Positions 1 to 10,968 of a DNA stretch of 64,000 nucleotides are shown here, piece by piece (position 1 is the first letter of the stretch; each line of letters opens with the position of its first letter). The position numbers were made by a program, and so were the translations under genes. The notes under the pieces are model-generated. The model was not told the origin of the DNA, did not search any database, and saw only the letters and a list, made by a program, of their open reading frames with translations. The stretch spans positions 62,001-126,000 of the forward strand of contig VXIS01000082.1 of NCBI GenBank assembly GCA_008704415.1. Direction: 5' to 3'. Source of the DNA: Sphaerosporella brunnea. Its lineage: Eukaryota; Ascomycota; Pezizomycetes; Pezizales; Pyronemataceae.

Positions 1-141
1 CATGACAAGTTCACCTCAGTCGAAAGTGCTTGGCAGCCCGACAGCCCAGCCAGCCCGTCGTGGTTTGAGACAGCCGGGCTGTTGCCTCTTGGCAGCCCGC
101 CTGCTCAGCCGGGCTTTTTGGGCCGGCTATTAGGAACACTG
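1..141. repeat. hAT-type MITE, right end, cut by the window edge
   Basis: The segment ends in ATTAGGAACACTG, the inverted form of the CAGTGTTCCTAAT terminus found on other copies in this window. Its interior (a CAGTCGAAAGTGCTTGGCAG motif and several CAGCCCG/CGGGCTG words) matches the copy at 1500-1767. Only the right half is present. No protein-coding capacity is expected. Confidence 0.7.
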
Positions 142-381
142 CCAATATCCCCGCCAACTGCGGTGAGGATTTTATCGCTTGAGGTGCCGGTGCCCGGCAG
201 GAGAGAGCATCAGCTGCCACTGTGCGTTCGGGCGCGGCGGAGTAGGCGGCAGTGGCAACGTTGTCGGATGAGCTTCGACTTTTCTGCTGGTTGTCAATGA
301 TTGCTGGATGCAATGATGGGTCCTCGTCGGCTGACACAGAATTGGAGGACTGAAACAGCCGTGGCCATGAGTGGGTTGCAG

Positions 382-526
382 CAGTGTTCTCGATAGCCAA
401 CCAGCTAGCCAGGCTGGCTGTGGGCTGTTACACCATTGCTGCTTCACTGGATATCGATATGTACCGATTCGCGCCTTTACATATGTACAAAGACGCGGCT
501 TTTTGGACCGGCTGTTGAGGACACTT
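382..526. repeat. Short hAT-type MITE
   Basis: It starts CAGTGTTCTCGATAGCCA and ends GGCTGTTGAGGACACTT, so the termini are imperfect inverted repeats of the same family as 51679-52092. Subterminal words contain CCAGCTAGCC/GGCTGGC. No clean 8-bp target duplication was found, which suggests an old copy. Confidence 0.6.
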
Positions 527-1333
527 GTTGGTTGACGTGATTGGCTGTGAAGCGCTGATTTCCTTGACGTGCACGACGTTTCGGAATTGGAGGGTTGAGT
601 TGGGTTTTGGAGGCTCCGGCGAAGGGAGTGAAATTGAATATGGTCTCTTGCCCCAGAAATCTGCAGACTCAGGGATAATAGGAGAACTCACAAAGGCTTG
701 TTTAGTGTGTCGGTTTCACTTTCACGGAAGCTGATTTAGGCCGGTGTCGGTCATCGTGCTGAAGTTAATGGATTGTCCACTCTCCTATCGCCTTGCTCTT
801 CTTGCGACCATGCCTTCCCCAAACCTGAGCAGTCTTGCCACTCCACTGGCCGCTGGCGCGTACCCATCATCCTTCAACTACTAGTCGCGGGTCAAAGACT
901 ATGTCAGCTAGGAGCACTGATCTTCTACAGCATTCTGCTGAGTGTGGTTTCCCTCTCTGCGTCAGACTACCCCTAGCCCTAGGGTTCCCTCAGTTTTGTA
1001 GAAGTTTGCGCTGCTTCGCTAGGTGCACATTCCGAGTGGTCCCATGCCAACAAACCAGAACATGACCACCGAGGTCTTTTCTTTTGCTATCTGCCTAGTA
1101 CTTAGTCGTTTTCTCCGGATCGTCCCCGATGCCACCGCCCAATTCTGCGAGAGTTCGTTCCAAGGGGAACTGTAGATCCTATATTCCTTAAAGGGCCGGG
1201 ACTTTGCTTCAGCTTAGGTAGACATCAACCGCTAATTGATGGCCGAACCTACGATAAAGTTCTGGAGTCGCGTCAGAGTGTATCACTCCAGCGGTTCGGC
1301 TGCGGATTCCAGATCCGGTTAGAAAGTCGCCCA
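527..1333. other. No gene recognised
   Basis: Only short overlapping ORFs without family resemblance are present. I see no RNA gene, no long tandem repeat and no clear transposon terminus. Confidence 0.5.
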
Positions 1334-1438
1334 CGTAGAGATTCGGTACCAAGGCAATGTGGCAAAGTCACTGCGCTCTGTGGAGAAGTCACTCAGCCTC
1401 ATGGCAAAGCCACTTAGCCACAGTACCGAATCTCTACG
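1334..1438. repeat. Palindromic mini-MITE
   Basis: The two ends are TAGAGATTCGGTAC and GTACCGAATCTCTA, perfect inverted repeats. The interior (AAGGCAATGTGG, GTCACTGCGCTCTGTGGAGA) is the reverse complement of the interior of the element at 50314-50426, so the two are related copies in opposite orientation. Confidence 0.65.
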
Positions 1439-1499
1439 GTACCTATGCCTTGGTTATGGCAATTAGGTTGGACAACATTGGAAATCCGCGCGTCTCATT

Positions 1500-1767
1500 C
1501 AGTGTTCCTGATAGCCAGCCCGCCCGTCGGGCTGATCGATAAGACGGGCGGGCTGGGCTACAGCCCACGTCGGGCTGGCTGGCGGGATCATGCGCTATGG
1601 GGAATGGAGCAACAGCTACACAGAAACACTCTTCAGTTTCTTCAGTTCACGACGTAACTATGTCGAACTGATGGTTGCATGACAGGTTCACCTCAGTCGA
1701 AAGTGCTTGGCAGCCCCGTTGTGATTTGAGACAGCCAGGCTTTTTGGGCTGGCTATTAGGAACACTG
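1500..1767. repeat. hAT-type MITE, 268 bp
   Basis: The termini CAGTGTTCCTGATAGCCAGC and GGCTGGCTATTAGGAACACTG-like are inverted repeats starting with CAGTG, the usual hAT pattern. The interior shares long near-identical stretches (ATGCGCTATGGGGAATGGAG and following) with the copy at 16359-16613 and the half copy at 30379-30549. The flanks do not show an 8-bp duplication. Confidence 0.75.
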
Positions 1768-2722
1768 CCGGTTCCCGCCACAAACACTTCTCGCACCCCT
1801 CCATAAGACCGTTGCGCCATACTAAACTGCGGCTCGCTTGTCCCCGCCGCGTCTAATAGGCTACTATCGCTACTGTAATCCATCTCCCATCACCTCGCTG
1901 CTCCCCCGCAATTTCTTTAGCACGAACCTTTTTGTTTGTAATCCGTATTTGACCGCGAACGATCCTGACAGACACTATCTTGTCCGCCCCCTCATTGACC
2001 CTATCTCATCGGTCAACTGCGGCCACACCAAGGAAAAAAAAAAAAAAAAAAAGAAGGAACAGGCCTCAATATGGGGGGTCTTGTTACACTCGTGGCGCCT
2101 GGTGGGTTGAGGGGTGTTGTGCGGCGGGGGGGGGGGGGGCAGCACTTGTGCGATCAGCCAGATTGGCGGATCCGCCGGTTGCTGGGTACCGTCGCGTCGG
2201 AAAGACCTGCTCCTTGGGATGTGTCGACGGGATTGGGCACATCCGGGCTCGGGCTCCGGCTCAGATGCCGCACATTGGCCTTCTGCGTCCGATTCACAAA
2301 CGACTGAATATGCGAAAATCTGCCCGCAGGAAAGCAAACAACGAAAGACAACACACATCCTGCACGATTGAAATGGATCGTCGTTGCCGAGCAGGAAAAA
2401 AAAAATAAAAAAAAAAAAAAAAACACACAACTGTGCCGTCCCCCCCTTACAGGGTTTCGCATGCCAGTGTTCTCGATGGCCAGCAAAACTGTTGATCAGC
2501 CGGCGTTTGCAGCACGGACTGCTACACGAGTCCCTGCAACATGCACGCGTAACTCTTCACTGGATTTTCTCAATGCCCGCATGGTTGGCTTCGTTGCGCA
2601 GCCTGGCTTCCACTGACGCGAGGAAAAGCGGACTTCCCCGATCAGCTGCGATGCTACTACCTACGGCATATTGAGCCGACGACTTCCTCCCTTTCGCACC
2701 CGATAGGTATCGCATATCACTG
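1768..2722. other. No gene; homopolymer tracts and a MITE end fragment
   Basis: Two long A tracts (near 2033 and 2396) bracket about 350 bp that is open in several frames on both strands, as expected for low-complexity flanks rather than for a gene. A stray hAT-MITE left end (CAGTGTTCTCGATGGCCAGC) begins at 2465. The segment 1966-2030 resembles, inverted, 25,800-25,860, so it belongs to a dispersed repeat. Confidence 0.45.
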
Positions 2723-2971
2723 CCGTATTATCCCGGTAATAGGCAATTTCACACGCACCGTTCAGCGGGCACTGAAGCTGGATGGGAAAATCAAAAAGAC
2801 GTCAATGCGACGAAGACGCTGGAGACAAGGTGGAGACGGGAAAGAGCGAGCGTTCAGGCTTGTCGCCGCGGTCTCCATCTCCCCCGCTCCGTTTAAGGTT
2901 TTGCTGACCACCACTGGTCGAGCGCGTCGCTTCCGACCGCCTCTCAATTGCCGATTACCGGGATAATACGG
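2723..2971. repeat. Inverted-repeat element, family with CCGTATTATCCCGGTAAT ends (copy 1)
   Basis: It begins CCGTATTATCCCGGTAAT and ends ATTACCGGGATAATACGG. Both flanks are TG. The interior (AAGACGTCAATGCGACG, GGAGACAAGGTGGAGACGG, CCACCACTGGTC) recurs in copies at 15734-16076 and 50521-50835. The structure resembles a Tc1/mariner-class MITE. Confidence 0.75.
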
Positions 2972-4099
2972 TGTGCAGAAAGTATAACGGGCCAAACGGC
3001 ACGCACAGTGCTTTACCCGCGACAAGCTCAAGTGAGAGTTATGCCAGCCGATCGGCTCAGCAAGACGCGCAGCAATTGTAGCGGTAGATTAGGTTGGTTT
3101 GTTCGTTCAGACGAGCGACAACAATTCTGCTCACCATCTCGCACTCGCCATCTCCGAGGCCCCGCCCCGCTTCGTCGCTCTCGGCAGTTGGATCTACCGT
3201 CCTTCCTCGGCAAGGTTGTGGCCCGTTGTCGCCAAGATGGTGGAATTACGCAAACGGAAAGCGGCAGGAACAATGTCAACCCCGCACGAAGCCCCCACAC
3301 TCCACTCGGCCAACCCCGCCTAACGACCGCTGCAGATTTTTTCTCTCCATCTGCATGATATCAAACCACCGCTGCGAAGTGCTACACAACTGGATACTAT
3401 TGATAGGTGTTTGCGCCGCGGGTTGATTTCGGTGCGTACAGTGGGGTTGGCGCTTGCAAACGATACCACCACCACCGCGATGGCTTCTTGTAGTACTCGT
3501 ACACCAATTCTCGATGTTCTAGTTCCAGACTTGGGCCACAAAACTTGGCATCACAACAAACGCAAATACACTGCCGATAATCCCGCTCGTTTGCAACTCA
3601 ATGAGAGTTTTCTGCAGCAGCTCATCGCCGATCGCGAAGCACGTCCACGTAGCAAGTCTCCACACTAAAACCGTATTTGTTCCAGGGATTCAAGCGGTGC
3701 TGGAAAAAATAAAAAACCGCAGTATGCAGTCATGCGTCAATGCGGCCAGTTCTCCGAGAAAGAGGGGTAAAAACAAACGCCAGGTTTCGCTTACGTAATC
3801 ACAGCACCAGGGCTCAACTGCGGGGATGCTCACGCAGGCCGAGGAGGGGTTACCGGCCCGGCTTACGACCCACCAAAGGACGCACAAACATTATTGCGTG
3901 CCTGCACGGCAATGCAGCGGGGGTGATGCTTGCAAGTTGTCGCACCCCGCACCCGCAAATTTTGCCAGCCACAGCCGGGTAACCAAGTGTCCGGATCTTT
4001 TTTTTTTTTCATCGAGCACTAGGTAGCGCATAGCAGGAAAGCAACAGGAAGTGCGCCTCGTGTTTCTTTCCATGAGTTTCCATGCGTTTCTTGCGAGGC
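2972..4099 (+). other. Unassigned; two weak gene fragments
   Basis: An ATG at 3238 in good context (A at -3, G at +4) opens a 28-codon frame beginning MVELRKRKAAG. A second open frame from an ATG at 3480 to 3668 has ordinary amino-acid composition. A CTAACGACCGCTGCAG stretch at about 3320 looks like a branch site and acceptor, but I could not join the pieces into a convincing model. I recognise no family. Confidence 0.25.
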
Positions 4100-4400
4100 G
4101 CCGCGCCATTAGAAATCAAGGTATGCGCAGGCATATATGCGGCTTGCGTGCTGGGACTTGTCTATTTAAACCGGGCCTTCACATCTGTCTGCATTGTTCT
4201 TCATCCTGACCACATCGTCGTTGTTCATTCATTTCCTGAGCATTGCATCCTGAATACATCTTCGTTGCGTTCTCGAATCTTGGACCGCGCAGAGCAGTCC
4301 TGGCCTCCTGCCTCCCCTGCCTCCCCTGCTTCCCCCGCCTCCTCCCGCTTCCTGCCTCCCGTTCCCGTTCCCCCCATCCACTTGAACACGAGTACCCTCC
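4100..4400 (+). promoter_or_regulatory. Conserved TATTTAAA leader of a dispersed element (copy 1)
   Basis: A TATTTAAA box at 4163-4170 is followed by CCGGGCCTTCACATCTG. The same order (GAAATCAAGGTAT-like, then TATTTAAA, then CGGGGCCTTCACCTATCT) occurs at 18,250-18,310, so this looks like the shared 5' region of a repeat family. Downstream is a pyrimidine-rich minisatellite-like stretch (CCTGCCTCCCCTGCCTCCCC). Promoter activity is inferred, not shown. Confidence 0.4.
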
Positions 4401-4499
4401 GCCGTCACGACATGGGTGAGTACGGGAAGTGGATTGGCCATGATCTTTCGAGGTTCCATGCAGACAATAAACTTGATTACACACGCACACGCCCGCCGG

Positions 4500-5187
4500 G
4501 GCCACGGCCGAGCTTACAGACCAGCAACAAACTCAGTCTCAGGGCCAGACCAACACGCAGGATCTCGCTCCGGCGGTTCAGACAAACAGAAGCCAGTTCG
4601 AAGTTCCCGGCTACGGATCTCAACCACGACGAAACCCGAGTCCGGACGAAAGAACACGGAGAAAAAAAAAAAAAAACTACAACCCGACGCTCGTGCCGAT
4701 CGATCGAGAGAACAAACAGCGGCCCGTTCTACGTTGCTGAAGACGTGACTTTCGAGCCCGAGGTAGACCACGGAATCGACGAGCTCCCGTTTCTGTTCTG
4801 CTCGGATCTTGCAGACATGCTTGGTATGCTTTTCTCTTTCTTTTGACTCGTTCCGAGAGTGCATGTGCTGATACCGGTGTAGATTTCGAGGACCTTGGGC
4901 ACCTGGACAACGACGTCTCCACCTACACCCATGGCATGGGTGGTAACGTGGACAAGGCGACGGGAAGGCTTGCTTCGTTTGACGGCCTTCTTTTGACGTT
5001 GCCGACTATGGCCTCCTTATCGAATACGATAAGATTGATGGGGTGGTTGAGCAGGCCTGGGCGATTCGAGACCCAAACAGGACGACGCCTCGGGAGCCAA
5101 TCGGCCGTACCCAGCGCAAGGCATGCCGAAAAGACTGATGTCGTCGGACTACAGCGAGCAGCCGTCGCCCTACGGCGAAAACACTGA
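4500..5187 (+). pseudogene. Unrecognised spliced coding remnant running into a minisatellite
   Basis: An open frame (residues such as GPFYVAEDVTFEPEVDHG) reaches 4823. There it meets a 59-nt sequence with intron features: GTATGC at 4824, a GCTGAT branch-like word, and TAG at 4880-4882. Removing it keeps the frame open into DFEDLGHLDNDV and then THGMGGNVDKATG. The continuation ends at 5187 inside the 49-bp repeat array, and competing frames beyond about 5010 suggest a frameshift. The domain is not recognised. The segment 4570-4625 is repeated at 6020-6075 (CAGACAAACAGAGGCCAGTT-like), so the sequence belongs to a repeat family and is likely part of a mobile element. Confidence 0.35.
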
Positions 5188-6000
5188 CGCCGGCGGACTA
5201 CAGCGAGCAGCCGTCGCCCTACGGCGAAAACACTGACGCCGGCGGACTACAGCGAGCAGCCGTCGCCCTACGGCGAAAAGACTGATGCCGGCGGCCTAGC
5301 GCCAACAGCCGCCGACCCCATGCCGAAGCGGCTGACGCTTGGGGCTATCGCAGCAGCCGTCGCCCTACCGCGAAGAGGGTGGCGCTCGCGGGGTATCGCG
5401 AGCAGCCGGCGACCCCATCCCGGAAAGACGACGCTCGCCGGCTATCGCAGCAGCCGTCGCCCTATGGCGAAGAGGGTGGCGCTCGCGGCCTATCGCCAGA
5501 AGCCGTCGACCCCACGGCGAAAAGACGGACGTTTGCGGGCTATCGCAGCAGCCGTCGCCCTATCGCGAAGAGGGTGACGCTCGCGGGGTATCGCGAGCAG
5601 CCGGCGACCCCATCCCGGAACGACTGGCGCTTGTGGGCTATCGCAGCAGCCGTCGCCCTACCGCGAAGAGGGTGGCGCTCGCGGCCTATCGCCAGAAGCC
5701 GTCGACCCCATCCCGGAACGACTGGCGCTCGCGGCTATCGCCAGAAGCCGTCGACCCCACGGCGAAAAGACGGACGCTTGCGGGCTATCGCAGCAGCCGT
5801 CGCCCTATGGCGACGAGGGTGACGCTCGCCGGCTATCGCCAGTAGCCGTCGACCCCATCCGGGAAAGACTGATGCTTGCGGGCTATCGCAGCAGCCGTCG
5901 CCCTATGCGGAAGAGGCTGACCCTTGCGGACTACCGCCAGCAGCTGTCCCCACGGCGAAAAGACGGACGCCGCGAACTATCCAGCAGCCGTCGACCCCAG
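5130..6000. repeat. Minisatellite, about 49-bp unit
   Basis: The first units are near perfect at a 49-bp period (AACACTGACGCCGGCGGACT then ACAGCGAGCAGCCGTCGCCC). Later units diverge in length and sequence but keep GCAGCCGTCGCCCTA and GCGAAGAGGGT words. Because 49 is not a multiple of 3, any reading frame rotates between units, and the long ORFs here are artefacts of the repeat. A single diverged unit occurs at 19,460-19,500 next to piggyBac-like coding sequence. Confidence 0.85.
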
Positions 6001-6486
6001 CCTCCGCGATAGGCTAGGCTAATCCGGCTCAGACAAACAGAGGCCAGTTCGAAGTTCTCGATTACGGATATCGCCGCACTCGAGTAGCGAGGTCATACAC
6101 CCAATACGATGAAGACGCGGAACAGCGAGCGCGGGGCTGAGATGGACCGACCCTACCGACTGCACCACATAGCGCAACCGACGCGCACGTGGACGCCGGA
6201 TTGGACTCCCGCACGACCCCCGCAACAATCCCTCAGAGTACAAGAGAAGCGAGGAGGCGTGATCAGGCATCCTATCTTCTGTTTTGCGCTCGACACTGCT
6301 CCTCCGGCATGCTCCTCCGGCATCCTGCTCCGTCTCCGCCCTTGTATGCTACCCCTATCAGTTTCGTGGTTACAGTCAAGCTGATCTGCTATGTAGTAGT
6401 TAATGTCGGATCATACGAGAACCCGCCAGGACCTGGGCTGCAAGAAAGGACGAGCCGCCATCTAGTCAAGAGACCTGCGCGGAGGT

Positions 6487-7347
6487 GTGTTCACGGACGG
6501 CCAGTGCGGATGCCCAATGAAGCCCGAGGCCCGAGGCCGTGGCTTCAAGATGGGAATGGCTTTCAAGCACTGGAAGAGTGTGAAGGCGCCTGAGGAGCAC
6601 GAGGATCTATCCGTGGTTCCCAACGAGCCAGTGTACATTGACATGTGGCCGGAGGACTTGCCGTCACACGCGACTGTGTTGCAGGACATGCAGGCGACGG
6701 CGAACAGGGCCCTGGAGACAATCAGGAGCAAGATCCCCGGCGAGAGCTTCGAAGAAATGCAGAAAATGAACGACATGCTTTTCGAGCAGATGGCTGACGG
6801 GTCCGAACACCTTCCTGAGGCTACGCTCCGAAGGCTTGCCGTCCGTCAAGGCGCCCACAAACATGCTGTCGAAATACAAGCTCACCGTACCGCCCGCACT
6901 CGAGAATATGGGTGTCAAACGATCGCTGTTTGACGTCAACATCACACCCAAATCCAGCATCACCGATAGCCTTCTCCTTCCACCACCACCGACATCCAGC
7001 TCGATTCCGGGTGTGATGCTTTGTGTGTTCCTCTGTCTGGGCAGAAAATCATTCTGCTGTTTCAGCCCGGGGGAGAGCGTGGTACGACACATGGGTGGCG
7101 CGGGCTGTGGCTGTTTAGGAGGACTTCAACCCGAACTCTCCCAATCGCGAATGGTTTCTGTCGCTTGCGGAGGCAGCTCGAAAACCCCTACATTGCGAAA
7201 CTCTCATCGACCGAGCGCAAGACCTTGTGGATTCCTGCTGGTTGGAAACACATAGTCTTCACGTTGAGTTCAAGCTTACTCGGTGGATTCACATTCGTGC
7301 CACATGTGCGAGTGTCAGGCAGTAGCCAGGTGGGAAGCGGACAATAA
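6487..7347 (+). pseudogene. Degenerate coding region with a JmjC/cupin-like signature
   Basis: The first frame includes FKHWKSVKAPEEHEDLSVVP and an acidic/helical stretch to about 6830. A shifted frame reads SKYKLTVPPALENMGVKR and LFDVNITPKSS. A third reads VPLSGQKIILLFQPGG and then LWIPAGWKHIVFTLSSSLLG. That last pattern (a leucine-rich strand, W-x-P-x-G-x-x-H, then S-x-x-x-G) resembles the C-terminal half of JmjC/cupin-8 folds. The metal-binding H-x-D is not visible. At least two frame changes argue for decay. A related stretch (LKHWRRLRIPEVHTDLSVVP) lies at 19,715-19,790, so the unit is dispersed. The JmjC call is tentative. Confidence 0.35.
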
Positions 7348-8711
7348 GGATGTCCTGCCCGAGCAGCTGTCGGCGGATCTTGCTAGGAATGTGAACGCTG
7401 CAATGCAATTGCTCAACGCCGAGCTGCGACACAAAAACCCCGAACGCCAACAGAGTGCGAAGGCTCTGTTTGCCCAGCTGCTCAACGCCAACCTGCGCCC
7501 AAAGCTGCCAAAGCAGATAAAAACCATGGTCGAGGAGTTGTCAGCGCCTGTGCAGGAAACTTGAGGCTGGTCCAGCAGATCATTTTGGAGTGGCAGCCAG
7601 GTGGGGATAGGCTCGATGGGGAGGGAGGTCCGCGCTCTGGGCCTGCTCCTCCTCCCATACCGTCGCCAGACCGACTGCTTTCGACAGTCCCATCGGACGA
7701 CGAAGATTATGCCGATCCGGAGTTTTCCTCGCCTTGATCCCATGCTCACACCCCCGGCCACCCGAGGATGATAGCATCGGTGATTCACGTGCCCCGGGTG
7801 TCAAGGCTGAAGGGAGCGATTCGGATGTCCCCATGACCGACTCTCTTCGTCATCCACGATGAAAACCCGAACTCGTTGCGATCCTACGAAACCGACGACG
7901 AAACTCCCCCCCCGTTGGAAAACGAGGTTTCCAAGAAGCCACGCACGATGACATGATTATCCACTTGGATGAACACTACCGAACCCAGTACAACAATTCC
8001 GCCACCTTTGTACTGGCTAGCGTCCAAGCAGCCGCTGCTCAGGATAGAGAGGCTCTCAGAGCTCAACTCTTGCGTGAGTATGAGGAAAAGCTGGTGGGAG
8101 CGTGGGGCCCAACAACAAACGGCCGTAGAGAACCTTTCCGCTGAGGTTCAACGGCTGCAGGAAGAGGTAGCGACGATCCCATCGAACGACGAAGATTATC
8201 CCGATCCCAGAGTTCCTCATTTATCGGCGACAAAGAGAACCTTGATCCCACATGCTCCGCCGACCGATGATGGGAAGAAGCTTGACGACGTCAGTGAGCC
8301 CATGCAATTGCCATGCGGAGACGTTCAGTGGATCGTGGACAATGGCACGCTGGACCGTCACTTGCTGGCGGAGGCAAACCGAGAGGCCTTTTGCCTTCAA
8401 CGCGACGGCGTACACTACATGGTTCCCTGGATGAGTTTTTCCGAGGAGCGGACACCCACCCCTTGTGCGCCGCAATGGTTGGACACCGCGCATGGGACGA
8501 TGTCAGTGTGAGCTGCGCGATATCCAGACTGCTCAATCCGGCGCGAAGCGAGACCGAAATCCGGCAGATACGCCGTCAAAACGAGGAAATGATGGACGGT
8601 GCAGCTACGCGCTCTCTTTGCACCGATATCCAACTGAAACCTTGATCCCATGCTCACCTCACCTCACACCTCCCGGCCGCCGCTCCCACGAGAGCCTCTC
8701 ATGGAAGTGAT
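7348..8711 (+). other. Unrecognised coding-like remnants
   Basis: Frame 7283-7564 contains a helical stretch (ADLARNVNAAMQLLNAELRH, KALFAQLLNANLRPKLPKQI). Frame 7969-8511 contains EAFCLQRDGVHYMVPWMSF. The words GACGAAGATTATGCCGATCC (about 7699) and GACGAAGATTATCCCGATCC (about 8200), plus CTTGATCCCA (7733, 8240, 8641), recur, hinting at an internal duplication. No family is recognised. This is probably the 3' part of the same decayed unit as 6487-7347. Confidence 0.3.
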
Positions 8712-10289
8712 TTCTTCCCGAACCGCGCGTTCCTGACGGGGGTGGTTGTATGTGTGGAAGCGATGTGTACTGTATGTTTTGGAATGGACGTTGTTTTTCT
8801 TCTCTTCTTGTCATGTACAGTTAGATCATGATATAGACAACCGCACAAACAAGAGAGATCAACCCCCCCTGTTTCGCCACCGTGGATGAGCTCTAAATAA
8901 TCTAAATAATCCTGTGCGAAAGTTGACACCGTAAATCTTTGTTTTTTTAAATACCTTGCTTGCTCCCGAGAAAGAGCGTTGAGCCGCGAATGACAAAAAA
9001 CTCGGGAAGCATTGCAAAAAAAAAAACGTCGGTTGACCTATGCGTAGCTGATCATTTCCCCGACCGGCAGCGTTCCGTAACCGAGCTTATGAAAACCACG
9101 ATTACTCACGCGGTTAGCGTGGGTGATACCTCGTGTTTTGCTGAGTGATGATACATGATTGGCGGTCAGGTTAGGGTTCTTGGACTAGACGTGCATAGTG
9201 CGACTATGTGCATTGTTATTCTGTAACTTTTCTGCGCGGAATCGATGGAGGCTCGGTTTGGATTCTATTGAGGTCAGCGGTGAGTACTGACATGGCGCTG
9301 GGTTTCTTGAACGCCCACAACTTGCACGCTACGGATTCCCCGTTTTTCTTTGCAACACGCGTTCCCAGACGCCGAATTCTCGAGCGACGGACTGCATGCT
9401 GGAAAGGGCAGCCGTGAGGGTGTCGGGTTTGGCCATTCTCATTGATGGAAGATTACTTCCGCGGCGGTAGATAGATCTAGATATTCTTTCGTGCTTGCGT
9501 TGATTTTTTTTTTTTTTTTCTTTCCTCTGCGCTGCGCTGCGTGCGGATCGAAACTAATCGCGGGTTCCGTTTGCCATACACAACACAACCTGGGTTCCGA
9601 CGCCCAATTGTTGGCCCGACCCGCCGGTTCGCGAGGAGGCCGGTGACTTGACCGGTGTGTTTCAAAACTACTTACTTACCCACAACGGTTGATCATGCCG
9701 ACGAGAAAAAAAAAAAAAAAAGCATGGAGAGAAGGCCGCCGCGCTGAGCTAAAAAAAAAATCATTGTGATATTTTCTCCTCAGGTTCGTCGGCCCGCAGT
9801 GTAAGAAGGTAAAAGGAGTTGAAGGTTTCACTGTGTTTCAGCGGGCCCGACAGACCGTTTACTACGCCCACAAGGGCTACTCTGGAGATGTAGAGTACTC
9901 GCGCGGATCCACGGATCATGTGACGTCAGGGTTAGGTTTTCCGAGTTGCAATTGCAGCACCGTGGCGCTCTACGGAAAAAAGACGCCCGCCTGTATTAAG
10001 ACCGTATAGGGGGGGCTAACCGGCGCGAAGATAGAAAGCGAAAGGGTGTGGGGGGGGGGGTGGGGGAATGCAAGGGGTGTTACTATGTGATGCGAGTGAC
10101 TGTATATGCTTAGTTTTTTTTTGGTAGACTACAGTTGTTCGAGCTCATCCGGGCCCCTTTGCTTTTTGTTCTCGCGCCCCGTCCAGTCCCTTGCTGCCGG
10201 ATTTATACGGTACCGGATTCGCGGAGTTGTGAAAGTGGTGTGCAGGCCGCCCACGGCATGCCAACTTTTAAAAACACCGTGTTAGTGTT
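8712..10289. other. No gene recognised
   Basis: Only short ORFs are present. T and A tracts lie near 9509 and 9705, and a G tract near 10,050. GTTAGGTTTTCC near 9930 and CCCGCAGTG/GCGGGCCC words near 9800-9850 are not organised into anything I can name. Confidence 0.5.
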
Positions 10290-10968
10290 AGTGGCTTTGT
10301 TTGTTTTAATCATATTGTATTCGGCCGCTTGCGGCCATGACATATGTAGAAAGAAAAGACTATGCTACCCCTTCGTCGAAGCCGACTACTGAGGCGCACC
10401 AAGGAAAGCCTGCCTCATATCAGGATGCCTCTTTCAGGCCACAATCCAATCTTTGTAGTGCCTAGGAAGTTCCATGACGGCCTCCGTGCACCTATCATCC
10501 GCGAGCAGAGCGGAGGTGGCCGTAGCCGGCCATCATTCCCGCCCACCTTCTTTCGTAGCCTCAGATACCCTCCTCCAGAGCACCCTCTGCTCGTTCTTTC
10601 CACCTCTTGCAAAACTTGAAAAGATGGTCCCCTGTTCTGGACGGCGCCGCTATTGCACCACCAGCACTTGTCATCCGCCCGTCGTCGGCCCCCCGTCTTG
10701 AGGCCTGTGGGGCGCTTTGCCGGTTGCGGAGCTGGTAGAATCGCGACGCAAGCGACTTTTCTTCGTTTTGGCAGCGGCGGGGTGGTCGGGCTTCTTTCGT
10801 CGCCGGTAATAAGTTTTGGCGGCGCAGTGCTTGCTTGGCCAGCCATTCGTCTCTGTCCCGGGCCCTTGCCTGAGTGGTCTGACGGCCGATTGTCGCGACT
10901 GATGTGGTGCCGAGCGAGCACTGCGGGGGCCTCGGCTGGGGACTTGGCGGCAACCGTGTTAGTGGCAA
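10290..10968 (-). mobile_element. Tad1-like LINE, 3' end fragment
   Basis: Read on the minus strand, frame 10,968-10,561 gives SLASRFYQLRNRQSAP and then TGDHLFKFCKRWKERAEGAL. A neighbouring frame gives DDKCWWCNSGAVQ. This is the cysteine/histidine-bearing tail that follows the RNase H domain in fungal Tad1-clade LINEs (a K-C-W-W-C ... H-L-F-x-x-C pattern). The need for two frames shows decay. The element ends at about 10,293 in GAATACAATATGATTAAAAC, a terminus repeated at 17,880, 20,265, 20,645, 21,945 and, inverted, 63,640. The 5' part is absent, as usual for LINE insertions. Confidence 0.7.

Noticed and set aside
1975..2430. Overlapping ORFs on both strands between A tracts
   Set aside because: They translate homopolymers (runs of lysine or phenylalanine) and low-complexity sequence. 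Not genes.
5320..5845. Three long ORFs in the minisatellite
   Set aside because: They are in different frames of the same repeat, and frame rotation by the 49-bp unit explains their openness.
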